DNA of 37,661 nucleotides, taken from positions 1-37,661 of the forward strand of contig QFQD01000028.1 of the NCBI GenBank assembly GCA_003241485.1, read 5' to 3'. A program made the position numbers and the translations under genes. Shown one piece after another: positions 1-9,418 of the stretch. The notes under the pieces are model-generated. The model ran no database searches and was not told where the DNA came from. It saw only the letters and a list, made by a program, of their open reading frames with translations. Source of the DNA: Ancylobacter novellus (GTDB lineage Bacteria; Pseudomonadota; Alphaproteobacteria; Rhizobiales; Xanthobacteraceae). Numbering within the stretch: the stretch's first letter is position 1; the number at the start of each line of letters is the position of its first letter.

Positions 1-278
1 GTCAGCGTCGCCGCCACCCATTTGCCGAAGCTCGGCGAGCCCCGGCGGATGTCCACCGCCACGTCGAAGATCGCCCCGCGCACCGCGCGCACCAGCTTGG
101 CCTGCGCCATGGGCGGGGTCTGGAAATGCAGCCCGCGCACCACGCCGACCTCGCGCGAGAGCGATTCATTGTCCTGCACGAAGGCGAGGTCGAGGCCGAA
201 GGCGTCGAACTGCGGCTTCTTGTAGGTCTCGCAGAAATAGCCCCGCGCATCCCCATGCCGCACAGGCTGGATCAGCAC
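1..278 (-). CDS. rfbC: dTDP-4-dehydrorhamnose 3,5-epimerase, 5' part (runs off the window)
   Basis: Cytosolic epimerase of dTDP-L-rhamnose synthesis. The reading frame gives the classic N-terminal half of RfbC: IPDVVLIQPVRHGDARGYF, then ETYKKPQF, a QDNESLS stretch, VVRGLHFQ with the conserved catalytic His, and AQAKLVRAVRGAIFDVAVDIR. The 3' end lies beyond base 1. The start is uncertain. The recognisable LAIPDV homology extends upstream of the GTG at 278, but the frame meets a TGA three codons before that motif (306-308) with no ATG, GTG or TTG between. An ATG at 309 exists one base out of frame. Either the GTG is used, giving a slightly short N-terminus, or a one-base frameshift separates the ATG from the body of the gene. 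Family confidence is high; start confidence is low. Confidence 0.82.
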   Translation of the reverse strand, partial: MLIQPVRHGDARGYFCETYKKPQFDAFGLDLAFVQDNESLSREVGVVRGLHFQTPPMAQAKLVRAVRGAIFDVAVDIRRGSPSFGKWVAATL

Positions 279-406
279 GACGTCGGGTATGGCAAGGCGA
301 GCTGGTCATGACTGCGAGAGTGTCCAATTCGGATCGGACGCTTCTAGCCAACTCTGCCGGCAGGTCAAAGCCGCATTCCCTCACACGCGCCGCGCCGGAA
401 CGCGCG

Positions 407-835
407 TCACACCTTCCTGGCGAGCAGGTCGCGGATCTCGGTCAGCAGGACTTCTTCCTTGGTCGGCGGGGCGGGCGCCGGGGGCTCGCTCGCCGCGTTG
501 CGGCGCAGCCGATTGATGCCCTTCACCACCAGGAACAGGATCCACGCGATGATGAGGAAGTTGATGACGACGGTCAGGAAGTGGCCATAGGCCAGCACCG
601 CGCCCTGCTCGCGCGCGGCGGTCAGCGAATTGGCGGTCACCTGCGACGACAGGCCGATGAAATAATTGGAGAAGTCGAGACCGCCGAAGATCGCCCCGAC
701 GACGGGCATGAACAGGTCCGACACGATCGACGTGACGATCTGGCCGAAGGCGGCGCCGATGATCACGCCGATGGCGAGGTCGACGACATTGCCCTTCACG
801 GCAAATTCGCGAAATTCCTTGAGCACCTTGCTCAT
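407..835 (-). CDS. mscL: Large-conductance mechanosensitive channel MscL
   Basis: Inner-membrane pore that opens under hypo-osmotic stress and releases small solutes. The 142-residue product has the MscL signature near the N-terminus (KEFREFAVKGNVVDLAIGVI, about residues 6-25), a first pore-lining helix with a GAAFG glycine face, a periplasmic loop around residues 45-75, a second helix (YGHFLTVVINFLIIAWILF) and a C-terminal helix ending in LTEIRDLLARK, the usual bundle. Length is normal for the family. I chose the internal ATG at 835 over one at 853 because AAGGGGG lies five bases before it. It stands alone, between rfbC and the divergent kinase gene. Confidence 0.95.
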   Translation of the reverse strand: MSKVLKEFREFAVKGNVVDLAIGVIIGAAFGQIVTSIVSDLFMPVVGAIFGGLDFSNYFIGLSSQVTANSLTAAREQGAVLAYGHFLTVVINFLIIAWILFLVVKGINRLRRNAASEPPAPAPPTKEEVLLTEIRDLLARKV

Positions 836-996
836 CCTGGCCCCCTTAGGCACGTTGCCGAACCATCACTTTGCAGTGCCCGCAGGCGCGCCGCAAGCGA
901 GAGGGTGCGATGTCCCTCGGGCTTCTTGCCGATGCCGCCCGCGCGGGGGCATAAAGGGCCACGCTGCCTCCGCCGCGTCCGCAACCGGGAGACCCC

Positions 997-3900
997 ATGC
1001 TTCAGGCCTGGGTCATCATCGCTGTCGCGCTCGTCTATGTCGGTTTCCTCTTCGCCGTCGCGAGCTACGGCGACCGCCGCCTGTCGCTCACCCGACGCGG
1101 CCGGGAGGGCCGACCCTACATCTACGCGCTGTCGCTGGCGGTCTACTGCACCTCCTGGACCTTCTTCGGCTCGGTGGGCCTTGCCACCACGCAGGGGGTG
1201 AACTTCCTCACCATCTATGTCGGGCCGATGCTGGTCTTCGCGCTCGGCACGCCTTTCCTGCTGCGCATCGTCCGTCTGGCGAAGGCGCAGAACATCACCT
1301 CGATCGCCGATTTCATCGCCGCGCGCTATGGCAAGAGCCAGGGCGTGGCGGCGCTGGTCGCGGTCGTCGCCATTGTCGGTTCGCTGCCTTACATCGCCCT
1401 GCAGCTGAAGGCGGTTTCCGCCTCGCTGGTCGTCATGCTGGGCGATTTCGAGGGGCTCGGCCTGCACTACCCCATCGTCGGCGACCTCGCCTTGATGATC
1501 GCGGTGGCGATGGCGGTGTTCGCGGTGCTGTTCGGCACTCGGCACATCGATGCGACCGAGCATCAGGAAGGGCTGATGCTGGCGGTGGCGACGGAATCCA
1601 TCGTCAAGCTGGTGAGCTTCCTGGCGGTCGGGCTGTTCATCACCTTCGTCATGTTCTCCGGTCCCTGGGACCTGTTCGACAAGGCGGCGGAGAAGGGCGT
1701 GCTGCCGGTGCTGACCGAGGGGCTGTCGGTCAGCAACTGGGTGGTCATGACGCTGCTCTCGGCGCTGGCCATCGTGATGCTGCCGCGCCAGTTCCATGTC
1801 GCCGTGGTGGAGAACACCTCCGAGCAGGAGATCCGCACCGCCGCCTGGCTGTTCCCGCTCTACCTGATCCTCATCAACATATTCGTCATTCCCATCGCCA
1901 TCGCCGGCCTGGTCGCCTTCCCGCCCGGCTTCATCGATGGCGACATGTATGTGCTGACCCTGCCGCTCTCGGTCGGCGCAAAGACGATGGCGCTGGTCGC
2001 CTTTGTCGGCGGGCTGTCCGCCGCCACCGCCATGGTGATCGTCGAGACGGTGGCGCTGGCGGTCATGGTGTCCAACGACATCTTCATGCCGCTGATGGTG
2101 CGCGGCCGGCGCATCGCCGACACGGCTGAACGCGGCGGGACGCTGGCGCCCCCCTCCGCGGAGGCGGATGCGCAGGCCGATCTCGGCTACCGCCTGCTCA
2201 CGGTGCGCCGCATCGCCATCTTCGCCATCCTGCTGCTGGCCTATCTCTATTACCGCTTCACCGGCGAGGCGCAGCTGGCGCAGATCGGCCTGCTGTCCTT
2301 TGCCGCCGTCGCCCAGTTCGGCCCGGCGCTGCTGCTCGGCCTCATCTGGCGTCGCGGCACGGCGATGGGGGCCATCGCCGGCATCGCCGCCGGCATCGCC
2401 ATCTGGGCCTACACCCTGCTGCTGCCGAGCCTGGTGGATTCCGGGCTGTTCTCCCCGGCCCTGCTGGCGGACGGGCCGTTCGGCCTGTCCATGCTGCGCC
2501 CGCAGGCGCTGCTCGGCGTGCATGCCGCGCCGCTGGTGCATGGCGTGATGTGGAGCCTCATCGTCAACGTGGTGTGCTTCTTCGGCGTGTCGCTGATGCG
2601 CCAGCCGGCGCCGATCGAGCGGCTGCAGGCCAGTGTCTTCGTGGAGACCGACCGCACGCCCTCCACGCCGAGTTTCCGGCTGTGGCGCTCGCCGGTGACG
2701 GTGGGCGAGCTCATCGGCACCGTCTCGCGCTATCTCGGCGAGGATCGCACCCGCGCCTCCTTCGAGAGCGTCTCGGCCATGCGCGGCCTGTCGCTGGACC
2801 CGGCGCGCGAAGCGGATTTCCAGCTCATCCGCTATGCCGAGCACCTGCTCGCCTCGGCCATCGGCGCGGCCTCCTCGCGCCTCGTGCTGTCGCTGATGCT
2901 GAGGAAGCGCACCGTCTCGACCAAGGCGGCGCTGAAGCTGCTCGACGACGCCTCGGCGGCGATCCAGTACAATCGCGAAATCCTGCAGACCGCGCTCGAC
3001 CATGTGCGCCAGGGAATCGCGGTGTTCGATCGCGACCTCAGGCTCATCTGCTGGAACCGCCAGTTCGGCGACATGCTCGACCTGCCCGCCGAAATCGTGC
3101 GCATCGGCGTCGGCATGGACGAGATCATCCGCTTCAATGCCAGTGCCGGGGTGTTCGGCCCCGGCCCGGTGGAGGAGATCGTCCGCGAGAAGCTCGCCCG
3201 CTACGCCCGCCGCAACGTGACCTTCCAGGAGCGCCTGTTTCCGCGCGGCGTGGTGATGGAGGTGCGCGTGAACACCATGCCGGATGGCGGCGTGGTCGTG
3301 ACCTTCACCGACATCACCCCCACCGTCGAGGCGGCGGAAGCGCTGGAGCGCGCGAACGAGACGCTGGAGCGCCGCGTGAAGGAACGCACCAAGGCGCTGG
3401 AGAATCTCAACACCCAGCTCGCCCAGGCGAAGTCCGAGGCCGACGAGGCCAATATCTCCAAGACCCGCTTTCTCGCCGCCGCCAGCCACGACATCCTGCA
3501 GCCGCTCAACGCGGCGCGGCTTTACGCCACCAGCCTTGTCGAGCGCGCCCGGCACGGCGAGGAAGGCCGCCTCGCGCTCAATGTCGACGCCTCGCTGGAA
3601 GCGGTGGAGGAAATCCTCTCCGCCCTGCTCGACATTTCGCGGCTCGATGCCGGGGCGATGAAGCCGGATATCGGCGCCTTCCGGCTCGACGACATCTTCC
3701 GCCAGCTGGAGCTGGAATTCGCCCCGCTCGCCAAGGAAAAGAACCTGCGCCTCACCTTCGTCGCCAGCTCGCAGGCGGTGCGCTCCGACCGGCGGCTGCT
3801 GCGGCGCCTGCTGCAGAACCTCGTCTCCAACGCGATCAAGTACACGCTGAAGGGGCGCGTGCTGATCGGCGTGCGGCACCGGCGCGGCAAGCTGCGCATC

Positions 3901-4557
3901 CAGGTGCTGGACACCGGGCTCGGCATTCCCCAGGCCAAACAGAAGGTCATCTTCAAGGAGTTCCAGCGCCTCGACCAGGGCGCCAAGGCCGCGCGCGGCC
4001 TCGGGCTCGGCCTGTCGATCGTCGAGCGGCTCTCGCGCGTGCTCGACCATCCCATCAGCCTCGTCTCGACATCGGGGCGCGGCAGCGCGTTTACGGTCGA
4101 GGTCCCCACCGCCCCGCCCATCCCTGCCGAACTGCCGCGGGCAGCGCCCGCCGCCCTGCGGGCCGCGACGCTGAGCGACCTGATCGTGCTGTGCATCGAC
4201 AACGACCCCGCCATTCTCGACGGCATGGAAACGCTGCTGACGGGCTGGGGCTGCCGCGTCATCAAGGCGCCGGACGTAACGCAGGCCATCGCCGTGCTGC
4301 GCGAGGCGCGCGTAAACCCGGACGTGCTGCTGGTCGACTACCATCTCGATGACGGCGATGGGATTGAGGCCGCCAAGCAGCTGCGCTGGAAGCTCGGCCG
4401 CAGCCTTCCCGCCGTGCTGATTACCGCCGATCGCTCCAAGCGCGTGCGCGACGCGGCGCGCGCCACCGAGATGGAAGTGCTCAACAAGCCGGTGCGCCCG
4501 GCGGCTCTGCGTGCCCTGCTCGCGCAGTGGCGCGCCACCCGGGCGGCGGCGGAATAG
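997..4557 (+). CDS. Hybrid sensor histidine kinase with N-terminal solute-symporter (SLC5-like) domain and C-terminal receiver
   Basis: A 1186-residue membrane sensor. Residues 1 to about 545 form a 12-13-helix sodium/solute-symporter-like domain. A STAC-like linker follows (VGELIGTVSRYLGEDRTRA, about 568-586), then a PAS domain (about 660-780), a coiled coil, and a HisKA domain whose phospho-acceptor is His831 in AASHDILQPLNAARLY. The ATPase domain carries the N box (QNLVSNAIKYT, near 938) and G boxes (DTGLGIP, GLGLGLSIVERL). The receiver domain (about 1061-1180) has its phosphorylatable residue at Asp1114 in VLLVDYHL. This is the CbrA/NahK-like architecture, known for linking solute sensing to carbon use or lifestyle. 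GGGAG precedes the ATG by six bases. A LysR gene starts seven bases after its stop. The ligand is not evident from sequence. Confidence 0.93.
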   Translation: MLQAWVIIAVALVYVGFLFAVASYGDRRLSLTRRGREGRPYIYALSLAVYCTSWTFFGSVGLATTQGVNFLTIYVGPMLVFALGTPFLLRIVRLAKAQNITSIADFIAARYGKSQGVAALVAVVAIVGSLPYIALQLKAVSASLVVMLGDFEGLGLHYPIVGDLALMIAVAMAVFAVLFGTRHIDATEHQEGLMLAVATESIVKLVSFLAVGLFITFVMFSGPWDLFDKAAEKGVLPVLTEGLSVSNWVVMTLLSALAIVMLPRQFHVAVVENTSEQEIRTAAWLFPLYLILINIFVIPIAIAGLVAFPPGFIDGDMYVLTLPLSVGAKTMALVAFVGGLSAATAMVIVETVALAVMVSNDIFMPLMVRGRRIADTAERGGTLAPPSAEADAQADLGYRLLTVRRIAIFAILLLAYLYYRFTGEAQLAQIGLLSFAAVAQFGPALLLGLIWRRGTAMGAIAGIAAGIAIWAYTLLLPSLVDSGLFSPALLADGPFGLSMLRPQALLGVHAAPLVHGVMWSLIVNVVCFFGVSLMRQPAPIERLQASVFVETDRTPSTPSFRLWRSPVTVGELIGTVSRYLGEDRTRASFESVSAMRGLSLDPAREADFQLIRYAEHLLASAIGAASSRLVLSLMLRKRTVSTKAALKLLDDASAAIQYNREILQTALDHVRQGIAVFDRDLRLICWNRQFGDMLDLPAEIVRIGVGMDEIIRFNASAGVFGPGPVEEIVREKLARYARRNVTFQERLFPRGVVMEVRVNTMPDGGVVVTFTDITPTVEAAEALERANETLERRVKERTKALENLNTQLAQAKSEADEANISKTRFLAAASHDILQPLNAARLYATSLVERARHGEEGRLALNVDASLEAVEEILSALLDISRLDAGAMKPDIGAFRLDDIFRQLELEFAPLAKEKNLRLTFVASSQAVRSDRRLLRRLLQNLVSNAIKYTLKGRVLIGVRHRRGKLRIQVLDTGLGIPQAKQKVIFKEFQRLDQGAKAARGLGLGLSIVERLSRVLDHPISLVSTSGRGSAFTVEVPTAPPIPAELPRAAPAALRAATLSDLIVLCIDNDPAILDGMETLLTGWGCRVIKAPDVTQAIAVLREARVNPDVLLVDYHLDDGDGIEAAKQLRWKLGRSLPAVLITADRSKRVRDAARATEMEVLNKPVRPAALRALLAQWRATRAAAE

Positions 4558-4564
4558 CCTGCGC

Positions 4565-5521
4565 ATGAAACCCTATGAGCAGCGCCTGCCCTTCCATCTC
4601 GACTGGAACCTGCTGCGCACCTTCATGGTGGTGGCCGAGCAGGGCGGCATCACCCGCGCGGCGGACCATCTCGGCCTGCGCCAGCCCACCATTTCCAGCG
4701 CGCTGAAGCGGCTGGAGGACACGGTCGGCCATCGCCTCGTCGACCGCGGGCCGAGCCATTTCGCCGTTACCGAGGCAGGGCGTATCCTCTATCAGGAGGC
4801 GCGCGCCATGTTCGAGGCGGTGGCGCAATTGCCCGGCCGGTTGAGCGTGGCCGAGGCGCGGGTGAGCGGACATATCCACATCGCGCTCACCAGCCATGTG
4901 GTCTCCCCGCATTTCGATGCGCTGCTGGCCCGCTTCAACGCCCAGCACCCGGATGTCACCTATGCGATCACGGTGACGGAGAGCGCCGAGGTGCTGAACC
5001 GGCTGCGGCAGAACCGCTCCACCCTCGGCCTGTGCCTGATGAGCCGGCCCGACCCGGCGCTCACCGCGCGCGTGCTGTTCCGCGAATATTTCGGGCTGTT
5101 CTGCGGGCCACGGCACCGGCTGTTCGGGCGCGAGAGCATCACGCTGGCGGAACTGCAGGGCGAGGACTGCGTCTCGTTCCAGACCGATATCGAAGGGGGC
5201 TCGCTGCATTCGGTCACGCAGCTGCGCGAACGGGCTTTGCTGAAGCCCAAGCTGAAGGGCGTCTCCGCCAATCTGCCGGAAGTGCTGCGCATGATCGTCA
5301 CCGGCATCGGTGTCGGCGCCCTGCCCGTCCATGTCGCGCGCCGCGATGTCGAGGCCGGCCAACTGTGGCCATTGCCGCCTCATGACGACCTGCCGGCGGT
5401 CGACGTGTTCTTCGTCACCAACCCGCTGCGCAGCCTCAATCCGGCCGAGCGGATATTGCTGCAGCAGGTGAACGACATGCTCGACGAGGTGCCCGCGAGC
5501 GAGCGCGCTTACAGGGGATGA
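4565..5521 (+). CDS. LysR-family transcriptional regulator
   Basis: A 318-residue DNA-binding regulator. The winged helix-turn-helix spans about residues 14-72 (LLRTFMVVAEQGGITRAADHL, then LRQPTISSALKRLEDTVGHRLVDR), and a periplasmic-binding-protein-like effector domain follows (about 95-300). I chose the ATG at 4565 because it gives the normal short LysR leader. An upstream in-frame start at 4511 would overlap the kinase gene and add unconserved residues. It begins seven bases after the hybrid kinase stop with little Shine-Dalgarno sequence, so it is probably translationally coupled and co-transcribed. Many LysR proteins control a divergent neighbour, but here the upstream neighbour is the kinase on the same strand. 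The target and ligand are unknown. Confidence 0.9.
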   Translation: MKPYEQRLPFHLDWNLLRTFMVVAEQGGITRAADHLGLRQPTISSALKRLEDTVGHRLVDRGPSHFAVTEAGRILYQEARAMFEAVAQLPGRLSVAEARVSGHIHIALTSHVVSPHFDALLARFNAQHPDVTYAITVTESAEVLNRLRQNRSTLGLCLMSRPDPALTARVLFREYFGLFCGPRHRLFGRESITLAELQGEDCVSFQTDIEGGSLHSVTQLRERALLKPKLKGVSANLPEVLRMIVTGIGVGALPVHVARRDVEAGQLWPLPPHDDLPAVDVFFVTNPLRSLNPAERILLQQVNDMLDEVPASERAYRG

Positions 5522-5641
5522 CGGCACGGATCGGCGGGCGTACCGCGCATCGCCCCGCACTTTCCTTTATTGAGGCTGAAACGACGCATACAGCGGCAGC
5601 AAGCCCTTTCGCCCCTGCCGCCGCCGACCCGGAGAAGCGCC

Positions 5642-6739
5642 ATGAGCGACGAGAACGCGCCCCTTTCCCCCGCGGAGCGGACCACTGTCACCATCAGCCC
5701 TCGCGATCTCGACCGCGCGGTGCAAGCGGAGCTGCTGAACGGCGATCAGGCACGGGCGCTGTGGGGGTTTCTCGCCGCCCACGCGCCGCAGAGCGCCGCC
5801 GCCCCGGACGTGCCGCGCTTCTCCTTCGGCCACACGCTGTATTATTTCGGCGGCCTCATCGCCATCGCCGCAATGAGCCTTTTCATGACGCTGACCTGGG
5901 ACGCGCTCGGCCCCTGGGGTATCTGCACGCTGGCGCTTGTCTATGCGGCGGCCTGCTGGGCCCTCGCCGAGACCCTTCACGCGCGAGGGCTCGACATTCC
6001 CGCCGGCCTGCTCGCGGCGCTCGCCGTGTGCCTCGTGCCGCTCATCACCTGGTCGGCCCAGAACGCGCTCGGCCTCTGGCCGGAAGTCTCGGGCGGCATA
6101 ACCGGCGAGCGGCTCAGCCAGTACCACCAGTGGATCGACGCGCGCTGGCTGACGCTGGAGATCGCGACGCTGGTCATGGCGGCGCTGGGACTGTGGCGCA
6201 TGCCTCTGCCGTTCATGGTGATGCCCGTGGCGGTCACGCTCTGGTACATGAGCATGGATGTTTCCCGCGTGGGCGAGACCGGGAATATCGACTTCGACCA
6301 TGCCCGCCTTGTCTCGCTGGTCTTCGGCATCGCCATGTGCGTGGTCGCCGGCGCCCTCGACCTTTATCGACACCGCCGGGGCACGCGCGACTTCGCCACA
6401 TGGCTCTATCTGTTCGGCGCGCTGGCGGCGTGGGGGTCGATCACGCTCAGCTATTCCGAAAGCCAAATCGCCAAGCACGCCTATGGGCTGTTCAACGCCG
6501 GCCTCGTGCTGTTCGGCGCCATCATCGGACGGCGCGTCTTCACCGTGCTGGGCGCGATCGGCGTCGCCGTCTATCTCGGCTATCTCGCCTTCGAGCTGTT
6601 TCAGGACAGCCTGCTGTTTCCGCTGGCCCTGAGCGCCATCGGCCTCGGTCTCGTCGCGCTCGGCATCTGGTGGCAGCGGCACGAGGCGGCGCTTGTCCGC
6701 GGTCTCTCCTCCCTGCTGCCCGGAAGCACCTCCCGGTAG
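5642..6739 (+). CDS. Multi-spanning membrane protein, DUF2157-like
   Basis: A 365-residue integral membrane protein of unknown function. After a soluble N-terminus (residues 1-60, with a helical segment ISPRDLDRAVQAELLNGDQA that resembles the leader of DUF2157-type proteins) come about ten hydrophobic helices separated by short loops, for example TLYYFGGLIAIAAMSLFMTL and GICTLALVYAAACWALAET. No catalytic motif is visible. The ATG at 5642 is preceded by GGAG at seven bases; a longer in-frame start at 5570 lacks one. It is monocistronic between the LysR gene and the convergent uxaA, ten bases away. The DUF assignment rests on overall pattern and is tentative. Confidence 0.75.
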   Translation: MSDENAPLSPAERTTVTISPRDLDRAVQAELLNGDQARALWGFLAAHAPQSAAAPDVPRFSFGHTLYYFGGLIAIAAMSLFMTLTWDALGPWGICTLALVYAAACWALAETLHARGLDIPAGLLAALAVCLVPLITWSAQNALGLWPEVSGGITGERLSQYHQWIDARWLTLEIATLVMAALGLWRMPLPFMVMPVAVTLWYMSMDVSRVGETGNIDFDHARLVSLVFGIAMCVVAGALDLYRHRRGTRDFATWLYLFGALAAWGSITLSYSESQIAKHAYGLFNAGLVLFGAIIGRRVFTVLGAIGVAVYLGYLAFELFQDSLLFPLALSAIGLGLVALGIWWQRHEAALVRGLSSLLPGSTSR

Positions 6740-6749
6740 CAGGCGCGCG

Positions 6750-8273
6750 CTACATCACCGCGCCGATCTGCCAGGGCACGAATTCGTTGCGGCCATAGCC
6801 GAGAAGTTCCGACTTGGAGCGCGTGCCCGAGGCGATGTCGAGCACCAGCTGGAAGATCTCGCGGCCTTTCTCCTCGATGGAAACCCCGTCGAGGATGTCG
6901 CCGCAATTAATGTCCATGTCCTCCTCCATGCGGAAGAACAGGTCGGAATTGGTGGCGAGCTTGATCGAGGGGGTGGGCTTGCAGCCATAGGCCGAGCCGC
7001 GCCCGGTGGTGAAGCACAGCATGTTGGCACCGCCCGCCACCTGGCCCGTCGCGGCCACCGGGTCGTAGCCCGGCGTGTCCATATAGACGAAGCCCTTGCG
7101 CTCGATACGCTCGGCATAGCGGTAGACGCCGCGCAGCGTCGAGGTGCCGCCCTTGGCCACCGCGCCGAGCGACTTTTCGAGAATGGTGGTCAGCCCGCCC
7201 GCCTTGTTGCCGGGCGAGGGATTGTTGTTCAGCTCGCCGCCGGTGCGCGCGGCATAATGGGTCCACCAGTCGATCAGCTCGACGATCTTGCGGCCGACCT
7301 CTTCGCTCTCGGCGCGGCGGGTGAGCAGGTGCTCGGCGCCGAAGATCTCCGGCGTTTCCGAGAGGATGGCGGTGCCGCCATGGCGCACCAGCAGGTCGAC
7401 CGCCGCGCCGAGCGCCGGGTTGGCGGTGAGCCCGGAATAGCCGTCCGAACCGCCGCATTGCAGCGCCAGCATGAGTTCGGAGGCCGGCACCGTCTCGCGT
7501 ACGGAGGCATTGGCGAAAGGCAGCATTTCCTTGATGCGCGCCACACCCGCCGCGATCGCCTTGCGGGTGCCGCCGGTGTCCTGAATGGTCAGGCTCTGGA
7601 AATGCGGGCCTTCCACGATGCCATACATGTCGCGCAGGCGCGGAATCTGGAACACCTCGCAGCCGAGCCCGATGACCAGCACGGCGGCAAAGTTCGGGTG
7701 GCTGGCATAGCCCCATTGGGTGCGGGCGAGAATGTCGAACTCCTCGCCCTTGGCGCCCATGCCGCAGCCGGTGCCGTGGGTGAAGGGCACCACGCCGTCA
7801 ATATTGGGGTAGTCGGCAAGAATGCCCGAACGGGTCACCTCGTCGGCGATGAAGTCGACGACCGTGGCCGAGCAGTTCACCGAGGAGAGGATGCCGATAT
7901 AGTTGCGCGTGCCCACCCGCCCGTCGGCGCGGCGGAAGCCCTGGAAGGTGGCGGGCCGTTCGCCCGGCAGCAGGCCGGTGTCGGGCGTCGCTTCCGAGGC
8001 GAACGCATAGTCGCGCTCGAAATCCTGCAGCACGACATTGTGCTCATGCACCCAGTCGCCGACGGCGATGTCGCTCTTGGCGAAGCCGATCACCTGGCCG
8101 AACTTGCGGATCGGCTGGCCGGCGGGGATCGGCAGGCAGGCGATCTTGTGCCCGCGCGGGATCACCGCACGCGCCGTCACACCGCCCGCCAGCGCGGCAC
8201 CACGCGGCACGCTGTCGACCGCGACGATCACATTATCGGCGTCGTGCAGACGCAGCGTGCGGGGTGTGGACAT
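6750..8273 (-). CDS. uxaA: Altronate dehydratase
   Basis: Dehydrates D-altronate to 2-keto-3-deoxy-D-gluconate in galacturonate catabolism, in the cytosol. The 507-residue protein has an N-terminal SAF-type domain (residues 1 to about 100, including VPRGAALAGGVTARAVIPRGHKIA) and the long C-terminal UxaA/GarD domain with VGTRNYIGILSSVNCSATV, FTHGTGCGM, ALQCGGSDGYSGLTANPALG and the late TPSIKLATNSDLFFRMEEDMDINCGDI region; its Cys and acidic residues suit the metal-dependent dehydratase. Length is typical. The start lies five bases after the uxaB stop, and its GGAGG sits inside the end of uxaB, so the two form an operon. It converges on the membrane-protein gene. GarD or other sugar-acid dehydratases are alternatives, but uxaB next door favours UxaA. 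Confidence 0.92.
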   Translation of the reverse strand: MSTPRTLRLHDADNVIVAVDSVPRGAALAGGVTARAVIPRGHKIACLPIPAGQPIRKFGQVIGFAKSDIAVGDWVHEHNVVLQDFERDYAFASEATPDTGLLPGERPATFQGFRRADGRVGTRNYIGILSSVNCSATVVDFIADEVTRSGILADYPNIDGVVPFTHGTGCGMGAKGEEFDILARTQWGYASHPNFAAVLVIGLGCEVFQIPRLRDMYGIVEGPHFQSLTIQDTGGTRKAIAAGVARIKEMLPFANASVRETVPASELMLALQCGGSDGYSGLTANPALGAAVDLLVRHGGTAILSETPEIFGAEHLLTRRAESEEVGRKIVELIDWWTHYAARTGGELNNNPSPGNKAGGLTTILEKSLGAVAKGGTSTLRGVYRYAERIERKGFVYMDTPGYDPVAATGQVAGGANMLCFTTGRGSAYGCKPTPSIKLATNSDLFFRMEEDMDINCGDILDGVSIEEKGREIFQLVLDIASGTRSKSELLGYGRNEFVPWQIGAVM

Positions 8274-8278
8274 GGCGA

Positions 8279-9418
8279 TCAGACCTCCGGAACGGTGCGC
8301 GAGGATCGCCCGGCCACCGCGTCGAGCAGGGGCGTGGCGGGCGCGCCGGGCACGCCGTCGATCCAGTCGAGGAAGGCCGCGATGCGGCGCTCGATCTTGG
8401 CGGCGTGGTTCTGCGCGATGTCGGCAATGCGATGGTCGAGGAAAGGGTTGAGGAAGCGGTCGAGCGTGGTGGCGACATAGGCCCGCGCCTCCTCGCCCAT
8501 TCCCCGCGCCTCGAAGCCCGGCACCACCTCATCGGCATAAATGCCGTCCAACCGGCCACGCACCGCGTCCTCGGCGAGGATAGCCCGCACCGTCTCGTCC
8601 GGGGCGCGCGTCTCGCGCAGCCAGAGGTCGGCAAGGACCGTATGGCCGAGATTGAGGATATGCAGCTTCAGCCGCTCGAAGGGCTGGAGATCGTCGGCCA
8701 GCACGATGGAAGGATGGGTGAAAGGCAGGACGAGGCCCGGCTGCCGCTGGACCGCCCAGAGCGCATAGGGCTCGGCGACCGCACCGACCGGCTCGATCGG
8801 CTGCGACACGATACGGTCGACAAGCGTGTCGGCGAAAATGACATCGCTCTCGATCCAGCGGGCGAAGCCGGCCGGCGCCTGCGCGGCCTCGGCGAGACGG
8901 AGCACCGCCGCCTTGAGCACCTCGCCGTTACGGTTGATGAGTTCGCACGGCAGGATCGTCATCGCCCGCCCGCCGGTGGACCAGCGCGCGTGCAGCAGCG
9001 CCGTCAGCTTGCCCGGAAACGACAGCGGAACGCCCCCCGACAGCAGGGCGGGGCCGAAATCGGAGGCCGGCACGTCATAGCCGGCGTCGCCCATATTCGA
9101 GACCACCGCCTCCGCCTCGCCGGCGAAGAGCGCGGACAGCGCCTCCCAGTCCCGCGCGGCGGAAAGCCCCTGATCGACGCTCAGCACATCGACGCGGCGC
9201 TCGATCTTCGCGCCGTTCTCGATGCCACGCACGATGACGGGATAGCCCTCCGGCCGGCCGAAGGCGGCGACACGGCCGGCGCGGTCGCCGGAACCGGAGG
9301 CCTGCACCACGGTGATGGGGCCGACGGGCTGGCCCGCCTGCTTCGCCTCATGGGCGAACAGATCGACATGCGCCTGCAGGAAACGGCTGGTGCCGAACTG
9401 GATGATGCGGCCGGTCAC
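8279..9418 (-). CDS. uxaB: Tagaturonate reductase (altronate oxidoreductase), mannitol dehydrogenase family
   Basis: NADH-dependent reduction of D-tagaturonate to D-altronate, one step before UxaA. The 379-residue protein has an N-terminal nucleotide-binding start (RIIQFGTSRFLQAHVDLF), the family motif CELINRNG at residues 158-165, and the catalytic Lys/Asn/His set K251, N256 and H259 in LKLHILNLGH. The start is a GTG at 9418 with GGAG ten bases upstream; no earlier start exists in frame. It leads the minus-strand uxaB-uxaA operon and is divergent from a GntR gene across a 210-base AT-rich region with inverted repeats. A fructuronate reductase (UxuB) is the main alternative, but those are usually nearer 490 residues and pair with uxuA. 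Confidence 0.88.
   Translation of the reverse strand: MTGRIIQFGTSRFLQAHVDLFAHEAKQAGQPVGPITVVQASGSGDRAGRVAAFGRPEGYPVIVRGIENGAKIERRVDVLSVDQGLSAARDWEALSALFAGEAEAVVSNMGDAGYDVPASDFGPALLSGGVPLSFPGKLTALLHARWSTGGRAMTILPCELINRNGEVLKAAVLRLAEAAQAPAGFARWIESDVIFADTLVDRIVSQPIEPVGAVAEPYALWAVQRQPGLVLPFTHPSIVLADDLQPFERLKLHILNLGHTVLADLWLRETRAPDETVRAILAEDAVRGRLDGIYADEVVPGFEARGMGEEARAYVATTLDRFLNPFLDHRIADIAQNHAAKIERRIAAFLDWIDGVPGAPATPLLDAVAGRSSRTVPEV

Noticed and set aside
832..4566. Very long open frame on the minus strand opposite the hybrid kinase
   Set aside because: Its translation is dominated by Arg, His, Gln, Asp and Gly with no family motif, as expected for the antisense of a GC-rich gene. The plus-strand frame is a complete multi-domain kinase.
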